Below, in pieces: positions 51,748-61,251 of a stretch of 64,000 bases of DNA. Origin of the DNA: JADJQU01 sp035490315 (GTDB lineage Bacteria > Planctomycetota > UBA1135 > GCA-002686595). Position 1 is the first letter of the stretch; the number at the start of each line of letters is the position of its first letter. The stretch covers positions 1-64,000 of the forward strand of contig DATHET010000191.1 of the NCBI GenBank assembly GCA_035490315.1. The letters run 5' to 3'. The notes beneath the pieces are model-generated. The model saw only the letters and a program-made list of their open reading frames with translations, did not search any database and was not told the origin of the DNA. A program made the position numbers and the translations under genes.

Positions 51748-53808
51748 TTAGCGCAGCAGGCGGACTTCCTTGATCTTGTCGCCAAGATCGAGCGCGTCGA
51801 GCACGTCGAAGCCCTTCACCAGCTCGCCGAAGATCGTGTAGCGGCCGTCGAGGTGCGGCGTCATGCGGTGCGTGATGAAGATCTGGCTCCCTCCGGAGTC
51901 CCAGTCCTCGTTGCGCGGCATGCCGAGCGATCCGCGGACGTACTTGCGCGGCGTGATCTCGTGCCGCAACGCGTCGCCGCGCCACGAGGATCCGCCATTG
52001 CCGTCGCCGCGCGCGTCGCCGCCTTGAGCGACGAAGTCCGAGACGATGCGGTGGAACGTCGTGCCTTTGTAGAAGTCGATGTGCTCGAGGAAGTTGTAGA
52101 CGTGCTGCGGCGTCTCGTCGGCGAAGAGTACGAACTCCATCTCGCCGCGGTCGGTCGCGATCACGACCTGCGGTCGCAGGTCCTCGAGCTTGCCTTGGCC
52201 GGGGAAGGCGAGCTCGACTTCGGGCACCGTCTGATCGGGGAAAGGCAGCGATTGTTTCGTGAGCTTCTCGAGCTCCTCGTGCGCCGTGCGCCGGACGAAG
52301 GCATCCGTGTCTGCGAGGCCCCGCTCGAGCAGCTTGATCGCTTTGTAGCCGCCGACTTTCGCAGCGAGCTTGAGCAAATTGAACCGCACCTCGGAAGAGA
52401 TCTCGCCTTTGGTGCCGTCGTAGCATTTTTCAAGATGTTCGACGTCGACCCCCGCACTTTTCCCGGAGAGCAAGGCACTCACCGCGGCAAGTCGGATTCC
52501 ATTGTCTGGATGCGCCAGATAGGACTCGAGTTGCTGCGCGCCATTCCACCACCATGGCTCGGGCTCTCCAGGGCCTGGCGGAGGTCCATCCAATTCCCCC
52601 AATCTCGTGAGGTACGCGCCAAGCACGAGAAAGTCTTTCTCTCCGTAGAGATCATCGAACGAGAGTTGAAAGGATGTTCCACTCGCCAGGCTGATCTTTC
52701 CCGCTTGTGCCGCGAGCGCTGCGCGAACGTGAGGAGAAGGATCCTCGCTGAATGCGGGTTCCGGTATGACCTGAATGATGTTTGCCATGGCGGCTGCACG
52801 GACTGCCGGCGAAGGGTCGTTCCTGACGGCGTCGAACTTGCCGACACCGTTGGTTTTCCAGATCAGGTCCGTTTTTGCGAACGCGTCGTATTGAGCGGCG
52901 CCCGATTCAATAGCAGTCGCGCGAACGTGGAAGTTCGCGTGCTCGGTCGCCGCGGCGATCGCCTCTAGCGAAGTGTTCGACGAGCTCTTGCTGAGGCCGC
53001 GCAGCGCCTCGACTGCCACACGCCAGTCCTCGTCGCGGCTCGCGGTGGCGAGGGCCTCATCGATCGCGGGGTCTCCCGCGAGAGTCGCGAGACCGCGCAC
53101 GGCGAACAGGCGCTCATGGACATCGCTCGAACCCGCGCGCTTCAAGAAGACTTCGCGACCTTCCTTCGCCTTGCGGCGCTCGAGCGCGAACAATCCATGA
53201 ATCCGTGCGTCGAGGTCCGTCTCCTTCGCGACGTACTCCGCAAGCCGAGCGTTGATCTCAGTAGAGAGCGCCGTGTCCGTCTTCCACCGCGCCGTCCCCG
53301 CCGCGGCCTCGAGCCTGACTTCCGCCGCCTGATCCTCGAGCGCCGTCAGATACTGCGTGAGCAGCAACGGTTCCTCGAGCTTGCTCGCCGCTTCGATCAG
53401 CCGCGCGCGAACCAGCCTCGATCGATCCGCTCCCGTGCCGACGGCGTGCATGATCAAAGGCGCGCTCGCCGCGGGATCTCCGCGCATTCCCAGCGCGAAC
53501 GCCGCAGCTGCGCGCACGCTCTCCACCGGATCGTCGATCGCTACGCCAAGCTGTGCAGTCGTCGTCGATCCGCCGATCGGCACGCGCAAACGCCCGATCG
53601 CTGTCGCGGCGCGCGCTCGCACCTCGGCTTCCGGATGTTTCAAGAACGCCAGCAACTCGCCATTCGGTCCGATCGTGCGCATGTCCTCGAGCCGCGCGAT
53701 CGCCTTCCCTTCATCGACGTGCACCGGCGGCGCTGGCACTGCCTTGCACGCGAAAATTCCGAACGCGATGACGCTCGCGACGATCGAACTCCCAAGCACC
53801 GACCTCAT
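51748..53808 (-). CDS. Exported HEAT-repeat protein fused to a cyclophilin-type peptidyl-prolyl isomerase
   Basis: A 686-residue protein with a lipoprotein-like signal (ASVIAFGIFAC), then HEAT repeats over about 25-510 and a C-terminal cyclophilin domain. The cyclophilin shows GTTFHRIVSDFVAQGGD with the catalytic Arg and the following Phe/Gln-type motif, SSWRGDALRHEITPRK, SGGSQIFITHRMTPHLDGRYT, given in parts, ending in FGELVKGFDVLDAL. It should isomerise prolyl bonds of extracytoplasmic proteins, with the HEAT array for binding. It starts 14 bp after the kinase stop and the CPBP gene follows 4 bp later. Confidence 0.85.
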   Translation of the reverse strand: MRSVLGSSIVASVIAFGIFACKAVPAPPVHVDEGKAIARLEDMRTIGPNGELLAFLKHPEAEVRARAATAIGRLRVPIGGSTTTAQLGVAIDDPVESVRAAAAFALGMRGDPAASAPLIMHAVGTGADRSRLVRARLIEAASKLEEPLLLTQYLTALEDQAAEVRLEAAAGTARWKTDTALSTEINARLAEYVAKETDLDARIHGLFALERRKAKEGREVFLKRAGSSDVHERLFAVRGLATLAGDPAIDEALATASRDEDWRVAVEALRGLSKSSSNTSLEAIAAATEHANFHVRATAIESGAAQYDAFAKTDLIWKTNGVGKFDAVRNDPSPAVRAAAMANIIQVIPEPAFSEDPSPHVRAALAAQAGKISLASGTSFQLSFDDLYGEKDFLVLGAYLTRLGELDGPPPGPGEPEPWWWNGAQQLESYLAHPDNGIRLAAVSALLSGKSAGVDVEHLEKCYDGTKGEISSEVRFNLLKLAAKVGGYKAIKLLERGLADTDAFVRRTAHEELEKLTKQSLPFPDQTVPEVELAFPGQGKLEDLRPQVVIATDRGEMEFVLFADETPQHVYNFLEHIDFYKGTTFHRIVSDFVAQGGDARGDGNGGSSWRGDALRHEITPRKYVRGSLGMPRNEDWDSGGSQIFITHRMTPHLDGRYTIFGELVKGFDVLDALDLGDKIKEVRLLR

Positions 53809-53822
53809 GCATTGACTCCGCT

Positions 53823-55244
53823 CTACGACCCCTTGGACTCGTCGACCCGCGTCGGGCGCGGGCGGAAAGAATCCCACGAACGCCAGGCAGCCCACAACAG
53901 GTGCGCGAGCGAAACGGCCGCGATGCAGCGGATCGCCACGATCTGATCGGCGCTGACGCTGACGCCGGGCATCAATCCGTACGCCCAGCGGCCCACGATC
54001 GGCGCGAAGCCGTACAGCGCGCCGAGCGCGGCGACGCTCCCCGCGAGCAGATACAGGCGCATATGGACCGTCAGCCTGTCGCGGGCATTGACCAGCCGCT
54101 CGCCCCACACGAACAACGCGAACGTCGCCAGGACGAGGACCAGGAGCGACGAAGTCATCGCGTCGCGCAGGAATCCGATCAGCATCACGATCGGGAAGAT
54201 CACGATGAACCCGCGCACCAGGGACCAGGGCTTGTGCGGCGAGCGCTCGTCCAAGCGTAGGCGCCGCAAGCGCTCGTCCGCCCCGTGCACGGGATGCGGC
54301 GTCGTCAAGATGTGCTCGAGATCCGCGCGGAAGGCCGCCGCGGACGCCTGGCGCTTCGCAGGATTCTTGTCGAGAGCGCGCAGGATCAGGTTGTCGATGC
54401 GCGAATCGACGCTGGAGAGTTGCGACGGCGGCTGGAAGCGTCCGAGCGGCAGCTCGCCAGTCAGCAACTCGTAGAAGAGCACTCCCAGCGAGAACAGATC
54501 CGCTCGGTGATCGACCGAGCGCGGCCGCTCGATCTGCTCGGGCGCCATGTAATGGGGCGTGCCCATCGTCTCCATCTCGCCGGTCAACGTGTGCGGCGGC
54601 GCGTCGAGGGCGCGCAGCTTCGCCAGACCGAAGTCAGCGAGCTTCGCGCTCCCGAGGTTGTTGATCAGCACGTTCTCGGGCTTCAGGTCGCGGTGGACGA
54701 AGCCCAACGTGTGCGCGGCTTCGAGCGCGTCGCACAGTTGCCGGATGATGTCGAACGTCGTCTTGCTCGAGAGCTGCCCCGTGCGCAACAGATCGCGCAA
54801 CGTGCGGCCCTCGACGTACTCCATCGCCAGATAGAAGCGCCCCTGGACCTCGCCCGACTCGTGCAAGGCCACGATGTTCGGATGGTTCAAGCTCTCCAGA
54901 GCTCGCGCCTCGCGCGCAAATCGCTCGTTGAACGCCCGCTCGCTCGTCTGGCGCGCGAACAACAATTTCAACGCGACCCAGCGGCGCTTGGCCTTGTGCC
55001 GCGCCTTGAACACCACGCCCATCCCGCCCTGTCCCAGCAGGTCGTGGATCTCGAACTGCGGCAGGAGCTCCTCGACTTCGCGCGGCTCGATCCGCGAGCC
55101 GACGCGCGGCGGGGGCGCATCCCAGCTGACCTTGCGCGCGTCCTCGAGGGCCACGCTCATCATGCAACGCGCGCACAGGCCGCGCCCATCGGAGCGGGCG
55201 GCGGTCGTCGCTCCACAGCGGGGACAGGTAGGTGACGAAGCCAA
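53823..55244 (-). CDS. Transmembrane Ser/Thr protein kinase with N-terminal zinc ribbon
   Basis: A 473-residue kinase. The N-terminus has a Cys knuckle (CPRCG then LCARC) likely to bind zinc. The kinase domain (about 66-320) is complete: LGQGGMGVVF, VALKLL with the ATP-binding Lys, VHRDLKPENVL, LADFGLAK, MAPEQ and the closing LLTGELPLGRF. Four hydrophobic helices follow in the C-terminal 150 residues. The start is TTG 55244 with no clear ribosome site, so the first ~10 residues are uncertain. The ECF sigma gene ends 60 bp upstream on the same strand; together they form the sigma-kinase pairing seen in planctomycetes. Confidence 0.88.
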   Translation of the reverse strand: MASSPTCPRCGATTAARSDGRGLCARCMMSVALEDARKVSWDAPPPRVGSRIEPREVEELLPQFEIHDLLGQGGMGVVFKARHKAKRRWVALKLLFARQTSERAFNERFAREARALESLNHPNIVALHESGEVQGRFYLAMEYVEGRTLRDLLRTGQLSSKTTFDIIRQLCDALEAAHTLGFVHRDLKPENVLINNLGSAKLADFGLAKLRALDAPPHTLTGEMETMGTPHYMAPEQIERPRSVDHRADLFSLGVLFYELLTGELPLGRFQPPSQLSSVDSRIDNLILRALDKNPAKRQASAAAFRADLEHILTTPHPVHGADERLRRLRLDERSPHKPWSLVRGFIVIFPIVMLIGFLRDAMTSSLLVLVLATFALFVWGERLVNARDRLTVHMRLYLLAGSVAALGALYGFAPIVGRWAYGLMPGVSVSADQIVAIRCIAAVSLAHLLWAAWRSWDSFRPRPTRVDESKGS

Positions 55245-55304
55245 GGAAAGCGATGCGCAGGGACGCGCGCCAGGTGCAGAGCTTCGAGCCGGGGCCCGCC
55301 GCCT

Positions 55305-56036
55305 TCAATCCCCGAGGGCTTCGAACAGGTTCTGGATCTCGTCCTCGACGTCCTCGGGGCGGTCCAGGGTCTGGGCGATCTCGCGCCGCAGGAGCTCGCC
55401 GTAGCGGCGCCGCATGCGGTGGGCGGCGACCTTGACTGCGCCGTGCGTCATGCCGAGGCGCTCGGCGACATCGACGTGGGAGGGCGCTTCGCCGCAGAGG
55501 CTGGGCTCCAGCAGCAAGAAAAGGTCGCGGCGGCCGGCGGCGCGGAACTCGTCGCCGAGGGTCGCGAGCACGCGCTCGAGCAGGCCCTGGGCCCAGCGGC
55601 GATCGAAGGCGCGGTCGGGCGTGTCGAGGTCGGCGGGCTCGGCCGAGAAACGTCCCTCGGCGTCCTCGAGGTCGATCGAAACGACGTGCAGGCCGCCGCC
55701 GCGCTTGAGCGTCTGGGTCCCGCGCCGATGGTTGGCGAGGTGGTGCTTCAGGGCCGCGAGCAGGAACGAGCGCAACCTTCCGCGAGCTGGAGACACGTGG
55801 GCCAGGTCGCCGCTCTCGAACAGGCGCGCGAAGAAACCCTGGACCAGGTCCTGGGCATCCTCGGGGCTGTAGCCGCGCCGGCGCACGTAGCCGTAGAGCG
55901 GATACCAGACCTGCTTGCACAGGGATTCCAGGGCCATGCGCGCAGCCGGGGCGTCCTGGCCGCCAGCTCGCAAGACCAGGCTCCAGCGCGTGGTCTGGAA
56001 GCGCCGGCCGGTTGCCTCGTCTTTGGAAGTGCCCAT
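55305..56036 (-). CDS. ECF-type RNA polymerase sigma factor
   Basis: A 243-residue ECF sigma factor. Region 2 shows YSPEDAQDLVQGFFARLFES and GRLRSFLLAALKHHLANHRR; a long spacer precedes region 4, VDVAERLGMTHGAVKVAAHRMRRRYGELLR, given in parts. The long linker with SIDLEDAEGRFSAEPAD resembles planctomycete-specific ECF groups that are controlled by Ser/Thr kinases, and such a kinase is encoded directly downstream. The start ATG 56036 is preferred because it begins the homologous region. Confidence 0.87.
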   Translation of the reverse strand: MGTSKDEATGRRFQTTRWSLVLRAGGQDAPAARMALESLCKQVWYPLYGYVRRRGYSPEDAQDLVQGFFARLFESGDLAHVSPARGRLRSFLLAALKHHLANHRRGTQTLKRGGGLHVVSIDLEDAEGRFSAEPADLDTPDRAFDRRWAQGLLERVLATLGDEFRAAGRRDLFLLLEPSLCGEAPSHVDVAERLGMTHGAVKVAAHRMRRRYGELLRREIAQTLDRPEDVEDEIQNLFEALGD

Positions 56037-56406
56037 GGATGCCGGCTGGCTGGGATGCCATGCACCGGCTGGGAGCCAAGGTAACCGGTCGCGTGAGGGA
56101 TCTTGATGACTTCGCGCAGTCCGCCGCGGCCGGGAACTGGCCCGGATGAATGTGCAAAGCCCCGCATGAGCCCGCGCCGCCCCGCGGATCGCGCCCCAAT
56201 GGGCCGAGCACAATCATGCGGGGCAGTTTCCCGCGGCCGCCGGACAGTTGTAGGTTTAGGCGAAACCCCCTTGCCGCGACTTTGTTCAGCGATGCGAGCC
56301 ACTGGGACCGTCGCTCTGGCCCGCTCCTCGGGCCGCCAGCGCGCTTTCCCTGCCAGCTCACCTTCCCCGACAAGGCTGCAAGGGGTCCCCACGGGCCTCG
56401 ACATCC
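56037..56406. other. Intergenic region between divergent genes, 370 bp
   Basis: Separates the ECF sigma gene (minus) from the first MauG-type peroxidase (plus). It must hold both promoters, but none stands out by sequence. No repeat or gene is supported. Confidence 0.4.
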
Positions 56407-58089
56407 ATGATCATCTCGCGCAACTCCAGCCTCAGCCTGCTCCTGGCGATCGCCGTCAGCGCGTCCTTCGCCGACGTCTCCGCCGCCCAGGGGCCGCCGC
56501 CTCCGCCTCCGCCGCCGGTTGCCCAGGCCCCCGCGGGCAATCCCGTGACGGCGGCCAAGACGAATCTGGGCAAGGTCCTGTTCTGGGAGGAGCAGCTGGG
56601 CTCGAACCAGACCATGGCCTGCGGCACCTGCCACGTCATGGGCGCCGGCGGGTCGGATCCGCGCTCGGGCCAGCCTGGGTCGCAGAGCGTGCACCCCGGC
56701 CTCGACGGTCTCTTCGGCGGTCCGGACGACATCGTCGGTTCGCGCGGAGTCACGCGCGCTGTAGCCGACGGCAGCTACGACCTCGCCCCGCTCTTCCGCC
56801 TGCAGCGCCAGGTCACGAATCGCCGCGCGCCGAGCGCGATCAACGCCGCCTTCGCGCCGCGGCAGTTCTGGGACGGTCGCGCGCAAGGGCCGTTCACCGA
56901 TCCGCTCAGCGGGCTGGTGATCCTGCCCCTCGGCGCGAGTCTCGAGATCCAAGCCCTCGGACCGCCGACCAGCGACGTCGAAATGGGCCACGTCGGCCGC
57001 AACTGGAACGAAGTCGCGGCGCGCATCCAAGCCAGCGTCCCGCTGCGGCTTGCGAGCAATGTCCCGCCCGCGCTGGCCGGCTGGATCAACGGCCGTGACT
57101 ATCCCTCGCTGTTCCTGGAGGTCTTCGGCACCCCCGACGTCACGCCGGTGCGCATCGCGATGGCGATCGCGACGTATGAGCGCACGCTGAGCTCCAACCA
57201 GACGCCCTTCGACGCCTTCGTCAGTGGGAACCAGAACGCGCTCACCCCGCTAGAGCAGCAGGGCCTGCAGGTCTTCAACAACATCGGCCGCTGCATCGTG
57301 TGCCACGGCGGGCCGTTCCAGACCGACAACAATTTCCACTACACCGGCGTCCGACCGCAGAACGAGGACCTCGGCCGCTTCCTGGTCACGGGCACTCCCG
57401 CCGATCGCGGCGCGATGAAGACGCCGGGCCTGCGCAACGTCGAATTGCGCGCGCCGTACTTCCACAACGGGCGGATGAGCACCTTGTCGGAAGTGATCGA
57501 TTTCTACGACCGCGGCGGCGATTTCAACGCGCCGAACAAGGCGCTCGCGGTGGCCCCGATCGGACTGAACGTGCAGCAGAAGGCTGCCTTGCTCGCTTTC
57601 CTCACGCGGCCCTTGACCGATCCGCGCGTCGCGAATCAGACCGCACCTTTCGATCGCCCGACCCTCGCGTCGGAGACCAGCGCGGTGCCTGCTCGCTACG
57701 GAGCGCCGACGCCGGGAGCAGGCGGATTCACGCCGAAGATGATCGCGTTCGAGCCCGCGGTGACCGGAACGAAGTGGACGGTCGGCATCGACGGTGGCAA
57801 CGGCGGAAGACCTGCGGTGCTCTTGCAGAGCCCGGTCCAGCTGCTCGTCGGCTTGCCGTTCCAAGGCACGTCGCTGCACGTGGACCTGGCCTCGGCGACG
57901 CTCGTGAAGCGCGTTGGCGCTCTGCACGGAACCGGCAACGGCGGCGGCTGGAGCTCGGCGTCGATCAACATCGCGAGCGATCCATTGCTGATCGGCCAGC
58001 CGATCTTCTCGCAATGGCTCGTGATCGATCCGCTCGGCGGCGGTCTGCGGATGTGCTCGAGCGAGGCGATCGCGATGAGCTACCTGTAG
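56407..58089 (+). CDS. Exported di-haem cytochrome c peroxidase (MauG family), first of a tandem pair
   Basis: A 560-residue protein with a signal peptide ending SAAQG, a Pro-rich linker, and two CxxCH haem sites: C72-H76 (CGTCH) and C296-H300 (CIVCH). The peroxidase block includes VGRNWNEVAARI, IAMAIATYERTLSSNQTPFD and YFHNGRMSTLSEVIDFYDRGG, with the His after F. The C-terminal ~120 residues (from FTPKMIAFEP) form an extra beta domain not in the basic enzyme. It reduces hydrogen peroxide with electrons from a cytochrome, or modifies a protein as MauG does. The paralogue follows 142 bp later. Confidence 0.88.
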   Translation: MIISRNSSLSLLLAIAVSASFADVSAAQGPPPPPPPPVAQAPAGNPVTAAKTNLGKVLFWEEQLGSNQTMACGTCHVMGAGGSDPRSGQPGSQSVHPGLDGLFGGPDDIVGSRGVTRAVADGSYDLAPLFRLQRQVTNRRAPSAINAAFAPRQFWDGRAQGPFTDPLSGLVILPLGASLEIQALGPPTSDVEMGHVGRNWNEVAARIQASVPLRLASNVPPALAGWINGRDYPSLFLEVFGTPDVTPVRIAMAIATYERTLSSNQTPFDAFVSGNQNALTPLEQQGLQVFNNIGRCIVCHGGPFQTDNNFHYTGVRPQNEDLGRFLVTGTPADRGAMKTPGLRNVELRAPYFHNGRMSTLSEVIDFYDRGGDFNAPNKALAVAPIGLNVQQKAALLAFLTRPLTDPRVANQTAPFDRPTLASETSAVPARYGAPTPGAGGFTPKMIAFEPAVTGTKWTVGIDGGNGGRPAVLLQSPVQLLVGLPFQGTSLHVDLASATLVKRVGALHGTGNGGGWSSASINIASDPLLIGQPIFSQWLVIDPLGGGLRMCSSEAIAMSYL

Positions 58090-58231
58090 CGCCCGCGATA
58101 GCGCCGATTCGACCCGTTCGATCGTGACAGCGGCCATTCCAGACGCCTGGGGCCTCTGGGATGCCCCTTGTCGGAGTCGAGCAAGGCGGCGCTCCGGCAC
58201 CGGATAGAATTGATCCGGAACCCTGCCCGCG

Positions 58232-59905
58232 ATGTATTCCCTGTCCCGATTGAATCGCTCGCGGCTGCAGAGGCTCTTCGCCATCGCAGGTCTGGCCGCG
58301 CTCGCGACTGCTCAGGGTCCTGTCCCGCCGATCGCGCCGGCTCCCACGGGCAATCCCGTCACGACCGCCAAGGCCAATCTCGGCAAGATTCTCTTCTGGG
58401 ATGAGCAGCTGAGCTCGAATGGAACTGTGGCCTGCGGCACGTGCCACGTTCCCAGTGCCGGCGGCTCGGATCCGCGCACCGGAACGAGCGGCATCGGGAG
58501 TGTTCATCCCGGCGTCGACCACAACTTCGGCACCCCCGACGACATCCACGGCTCGCTCGGGCTAACGCGCACCCTCTCCGATGGCAGCTACGACCTCGCC
58601 CCGGACTTCCGCCTGCAACGTCAGGTGACGCGCCGCCGCTCGCAAGGCGTGATCAATTCCGGCTTCTTGCCGCGTCAGTTCTGGAATGGCCGCGCCGAGG
58701 GTTCGTTCGACGATCCGATCACGGGCGCGGTGGTGATCGCTCAAGGCGCGTCGCTGGAAATCCAGTGCCTCGAGCCCGTGGTCAGCGACGCCGAGATGAG
58801 CCACGTCGGCCGCAACTGGAGCGAAGCGGCGCAACGCATCGCGGCGAGCACGCCGCTGCGCCTGGCGACCAATATCCCCGCGGCTCTCTCGACTTGGATG
58901 GGCGGCCGCACCTACTCCGCGCTCTTCGAAGAAGCTTTCGGCAAGGGCGCCGTGACGCCGGTGCGCATCGCGATGGCGATCGCGAGCTACGAGCGCACCC
59001 TGTGCTCCAACCAGAGCCCCTTCGATCAATTCCTCGGCGGCAATTCGAATGCGCTGACACCGCTCGAGCAGCAAGGCGTGCAGGTCTTCAACGGCCCGGG
59101 CCGCTGCAACTCCTGCCACTCGGGCCCGCTGCAGACCGACGGCGTGTTCCACTACACGGGCGTGCGGCCGCGCAGCGAGGATCGTGGGCGAGCGCTCGAG
59201 ACCGGGCTCGCCAATGACATCGGCGCGATGAAGACCCCCTCGCTGCGCAACGTCGAGCTGCGCGCGCCGTATTTTCACAACGGGAGCATGTCGAGCCTGT
59301 CGGACGTGATCGACTTCTACGATCGCGGCGGCGATTTCAGCGCGGTGAACAAGCCGCCCTCGGTCTCGCCGATCGGTTTGTCGGCGCAGCAGAAGGCCGC
59401 GTTGCTCGCGTTCCTGACCAGGCCGCTGACGGATCCGCGCGTCGCGGCGGGGACTGCGCCCTTCGATCGTCCGACCTTGTTCTCCGAGACGAATACCGTG
59501 CCCGCGCACTACGGCGCGCCGACGACGGGAAGCGGGGGATTCGCGCCGCAGCTCGTGACGTTCGAGCCGGCGCCGATCGGGAATCCCGGTTGGACGGTCG
59601 GCATCGATCACGGAAATGCCGGCAAGGAAGCGATCCTGATCCGTGGGCCGATCCAGTCGCTCGCCGGCAGTCCATTCCAGGGCGCGATGTTGCACGTCGA
59701 CCTCGGTGTCGGAGCGCAGGTGCTGCGCATCGGCGGCCTGCACGGGCTCGGCGCCGGCGATGGCTGGAGTTCCGCGAGCGTCGCGATCCCGAACAACGCG
59801 CTGCTGCACGGCCAGCAGTTTTTCGCGCAATGGCTCGTGCTCGACCCGCAAGGCGGCGGCAAGCGGCTCGCGGCGAGCGACGCGGTTGCGGTCACTTACT
59901 GGTAG
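58232..59905 (+). CDS. Exported di-haem cytochrome c peroxidase (MauG family), second of the pair
   Basis: A 557-residue paralogue of the preceding gene, with the same order: signal peptide, Pro-containing linker, CGTCH, VGRNWSEAAQRI, IAMAIASYERTLCSNQSPFD, CNSCH, YFHNGSMSSLSDVIDFYDRGG and the C-terminal beta domain. Large parts are identical or nearly so, which indicates tandem duplication. The two may differ in substrate or reduction potential. Likely periplasmic peroxidase. Confidence 0.88.
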   Translation: MYSLSRLNRSRLQRLFAIAGLAALATAQGPVPPIAPAPTGNPVTTAKANLGKILFWDEQLSSNGTVACGTCHVPSAGGSDPRTGTSGIGSVHPGVDHNFGTPDDIHGSLGLTRTLSDGSYDLAPDFRLQRQVTRRRSQGVINSGFLPRQFWNGRAEGSFDDPITGAVVIAQGASLEIQCLEPVVSDAEMSHVGRNWSEAAQRIAASTPLRLATNIPAALSTWMGGRTYSALFEEAFGKGAVTPVRIAMAIASYERTLCSNQSPFDQFLGGNSNALTPLEQQGVQVFNGPGRCNSCHSGPLQTDGVFHYTGVRPRSEDRGRALETGLANDIGAMKTPSLRNVELRAPYFHNGSMSSLSDVIDFYDRGGDFSAVNKPPSVSPIGLSAQQKAALLAFLTRPLTDPRVAAGTAPFDRPTLFSETNTVPAHYGAPTTGSGGFAPQLVTFEPAPIGNPGWTVGIDHGNAGKEAILIRGPIQSLAGSPFQGAMLHVDLGVGAQVLRIGGLHGLGAGDGWSSASVAIPNNALLHGQQFFAQWLVLDPQGGGKRLAASDAVAVTYW

Positions 59906-60126
59906 TGGGCCGTGGCTCAATGCAGGAGGAACTCGACCGGCTCCTGCAAGGAACTGGAGGACGCGGCTGCGGCAAGCGTTGCGAGGATTCTCCCTCAATC
60001 GCGCGCGTTAGTATGGAGCCCGCGGATCGCCCCGCCGGATTCCCGGCATCCTTTCGAGCCCTGGCCCGTCAGCGTGATCGAGCACCGGACTCCGCCGGCG
60101 CCGTTCGACCCGAGCCCATTCCAACC

Positions 60127-60654
60127 ATGAACAAGACCTCCGCCATCGCCTTCCAGGGCCTCTCTCGCGTCCACATCGCCCTCGAAGTGGCCGACCTCGA
60201 GCGCTCGATCGCCTTCTACCGCGTGCTCTTCGCCGCTGAGCCGGTCAAGATCCGGGCGGGATATGCCAAGTTCGAGCCCGCGGATCCGTCGGTCAATCTC
60301 TCGCTGAACGAGGGGGTCGGCGGGCCGCTCGGCCGTCGCGGCGGCGAGCAACACTTCGGCGTGCAGGTCCAGTCGACCGAGGCCGTCGAGGCCATGACCG
60401 AGCGCTTCCGTTCCGCGGGAATCGCGACGCGCCTCGAGGAGGAAACGGCCTGCTGCTACGCGGTGCAGAGCAAGGTCTGGGTCGAGGATCCCGACGGCAA
60501 TCCGTGGGAGGTCTTCGTGGTCACGCAAGCGGAATCGTCACAGCGCACGCCGACCTCGTCGACCTGCTGCGTGCCGGCGTCGGTCGGCGTCGCGGAGAGC
60601 GCGTGTTGCGTGCCCGGAGAGCCGAGTAGGGCCGGCGGCTCGAGCTGCTGCTGA
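60127..60654 (+). CDS. ArsI/CadI-like VOC-family dioxygenase with Cys-pair tail
   Basis: A 175-residue vicinal-oxygen-chelate protein. The metal ligands are H16 (VHIALE), H76 (EQHFGV) and E128 (PWEVFVV). The CC pair at 109-110 in ETACCYAVQSKVWVEDPDGN matches the thiolate pair that binds trivalent organoarsenicals in ArsI C-As lyases. The C-terminal ~30 residues add three more Cys-Cys pairs (147-148, 160-161, 174-175), which is unusual in number. It should break carbon-arsenic bonds of methylarsenite or bind thiophilic metals. It ends 6 bp before the Cys-tailed sigma gene, in the same frame, so the two are coupled. Confidence 0.85.
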   Translation: MNKTSAIAFQGLSRVHIALEVADLERSIAFYRVLFAAEPVKIRAGYAKFEPADPSVNLSLNEGVGGPLGRRGGEQHFGVQVQSTEAVEAMTERFRSAGIATRLEEETACCYAVQSKVWVEDPDGNPWEVFVVTQAESSQRTPTSSTCCVPASVGVAESACCVPGEPSRAGGSSCC

Positions 60655-60660
60655 GCGACC

Positions 60661-61251
60661 ATGGTGCTGACCAGCGAACAGGTCTGGCTCGAGATGCGCG
60701 AGAAGCTCACCGGCTTCTTTCGCCGCCGCGTGATCGACGAGCACGCCGTCGAGGATCTCGTCGCCGAAACTTTTCTTCGCGTGCACGAGGGCCTCGACAG
60801 TCTGCGCGAGGAAGAGCGCATCGAGGCCTGGGTCTTTCGCGTGGCGCGCAACGTGCTCGCGGATCATCGGCGGCGTGGGACGGGAGCGGAGCTCGATGAG
60901 CCGGAGCTGGTCGCGAGTAGGGAACCTCAGAAAGAGAACTTCAACGAAGAAGTTAACTCGTGGCTGCTCGGTTACCTCGCCCAGGAGCTTCCCCCGGACC
61001 AGCGCGAAGCCGTCGAGCTCGCGGACGTGCAGGGTCTGACCCATCCAGCGATCGCGGAGCGCCTGGGGCTGTCGCTGTCGGCGACCAAGAGTCGCGTGCA
61101 ACGCGGCCGCGCGCGCCTGCGCGAGCTGGTAGGAGCCTGCTGCCACGTCGAATTCGACAAGCATCAGAACGTGGTCGGCTACCGCCGTCGCGGCGCGAGC
61201 ACGTGCTGCGTGGAGACGTCGTGCGGCGAGGCGCAGAGTTGCGACGCCTGA
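60661..61251 (+). CDS. ECF sigma factor with Cys-rich C-terminal tail (SigZ-like)
   Basis: A 196-residue sigma factor: region 2 is about 10-75 (EDLVAETFLRVHEGLD, RVARNVLADHRRRG) and region 4 is about 100-155 (LPPDQREAVELADVQGLTHP, IAERLGLSLSATKSRVQRGR). The tail (157-196) contains CCHVEFDKHQNVVGY and then CC and single Cys residues: six in all at 160, 161, 182, 183, 188 and 194. SigZ-like sigma factors have a similar Cys-Cys-H-x-E-F ending. The Cys residues could sense arsenic or another thiophilic agent. It follows the ArsI-like gene by 6 bp. Confidence 0.85.
   Translation: MVLTSEQVWLEMREKLTGFFRRRVIDEHAVEDLVAETFLRVHEGLDSLREEERIEAWVFRVARNVLADHRRRGTGAELDEPELVASREPQKENFNEEVNSWLLGYLAQELPPDQREAVELADVQGLTHPAIAERLGLSLSATKSRVQRGRARLRELVGACCHVEFDKHQNVVGYRRRGASTCCVETSCGEAQSCDA

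Noticed and set aside
60652..60660. In-frame TGA between the ArsI-like gene and the sigma gene, suggesting a second selenocysteine read-through
   Set aside because: The sigma factor has its own ATG two codons later and is complete. The sequence after the TGA forms only a weak 4-bp stem. Translational coupling explains the layout.
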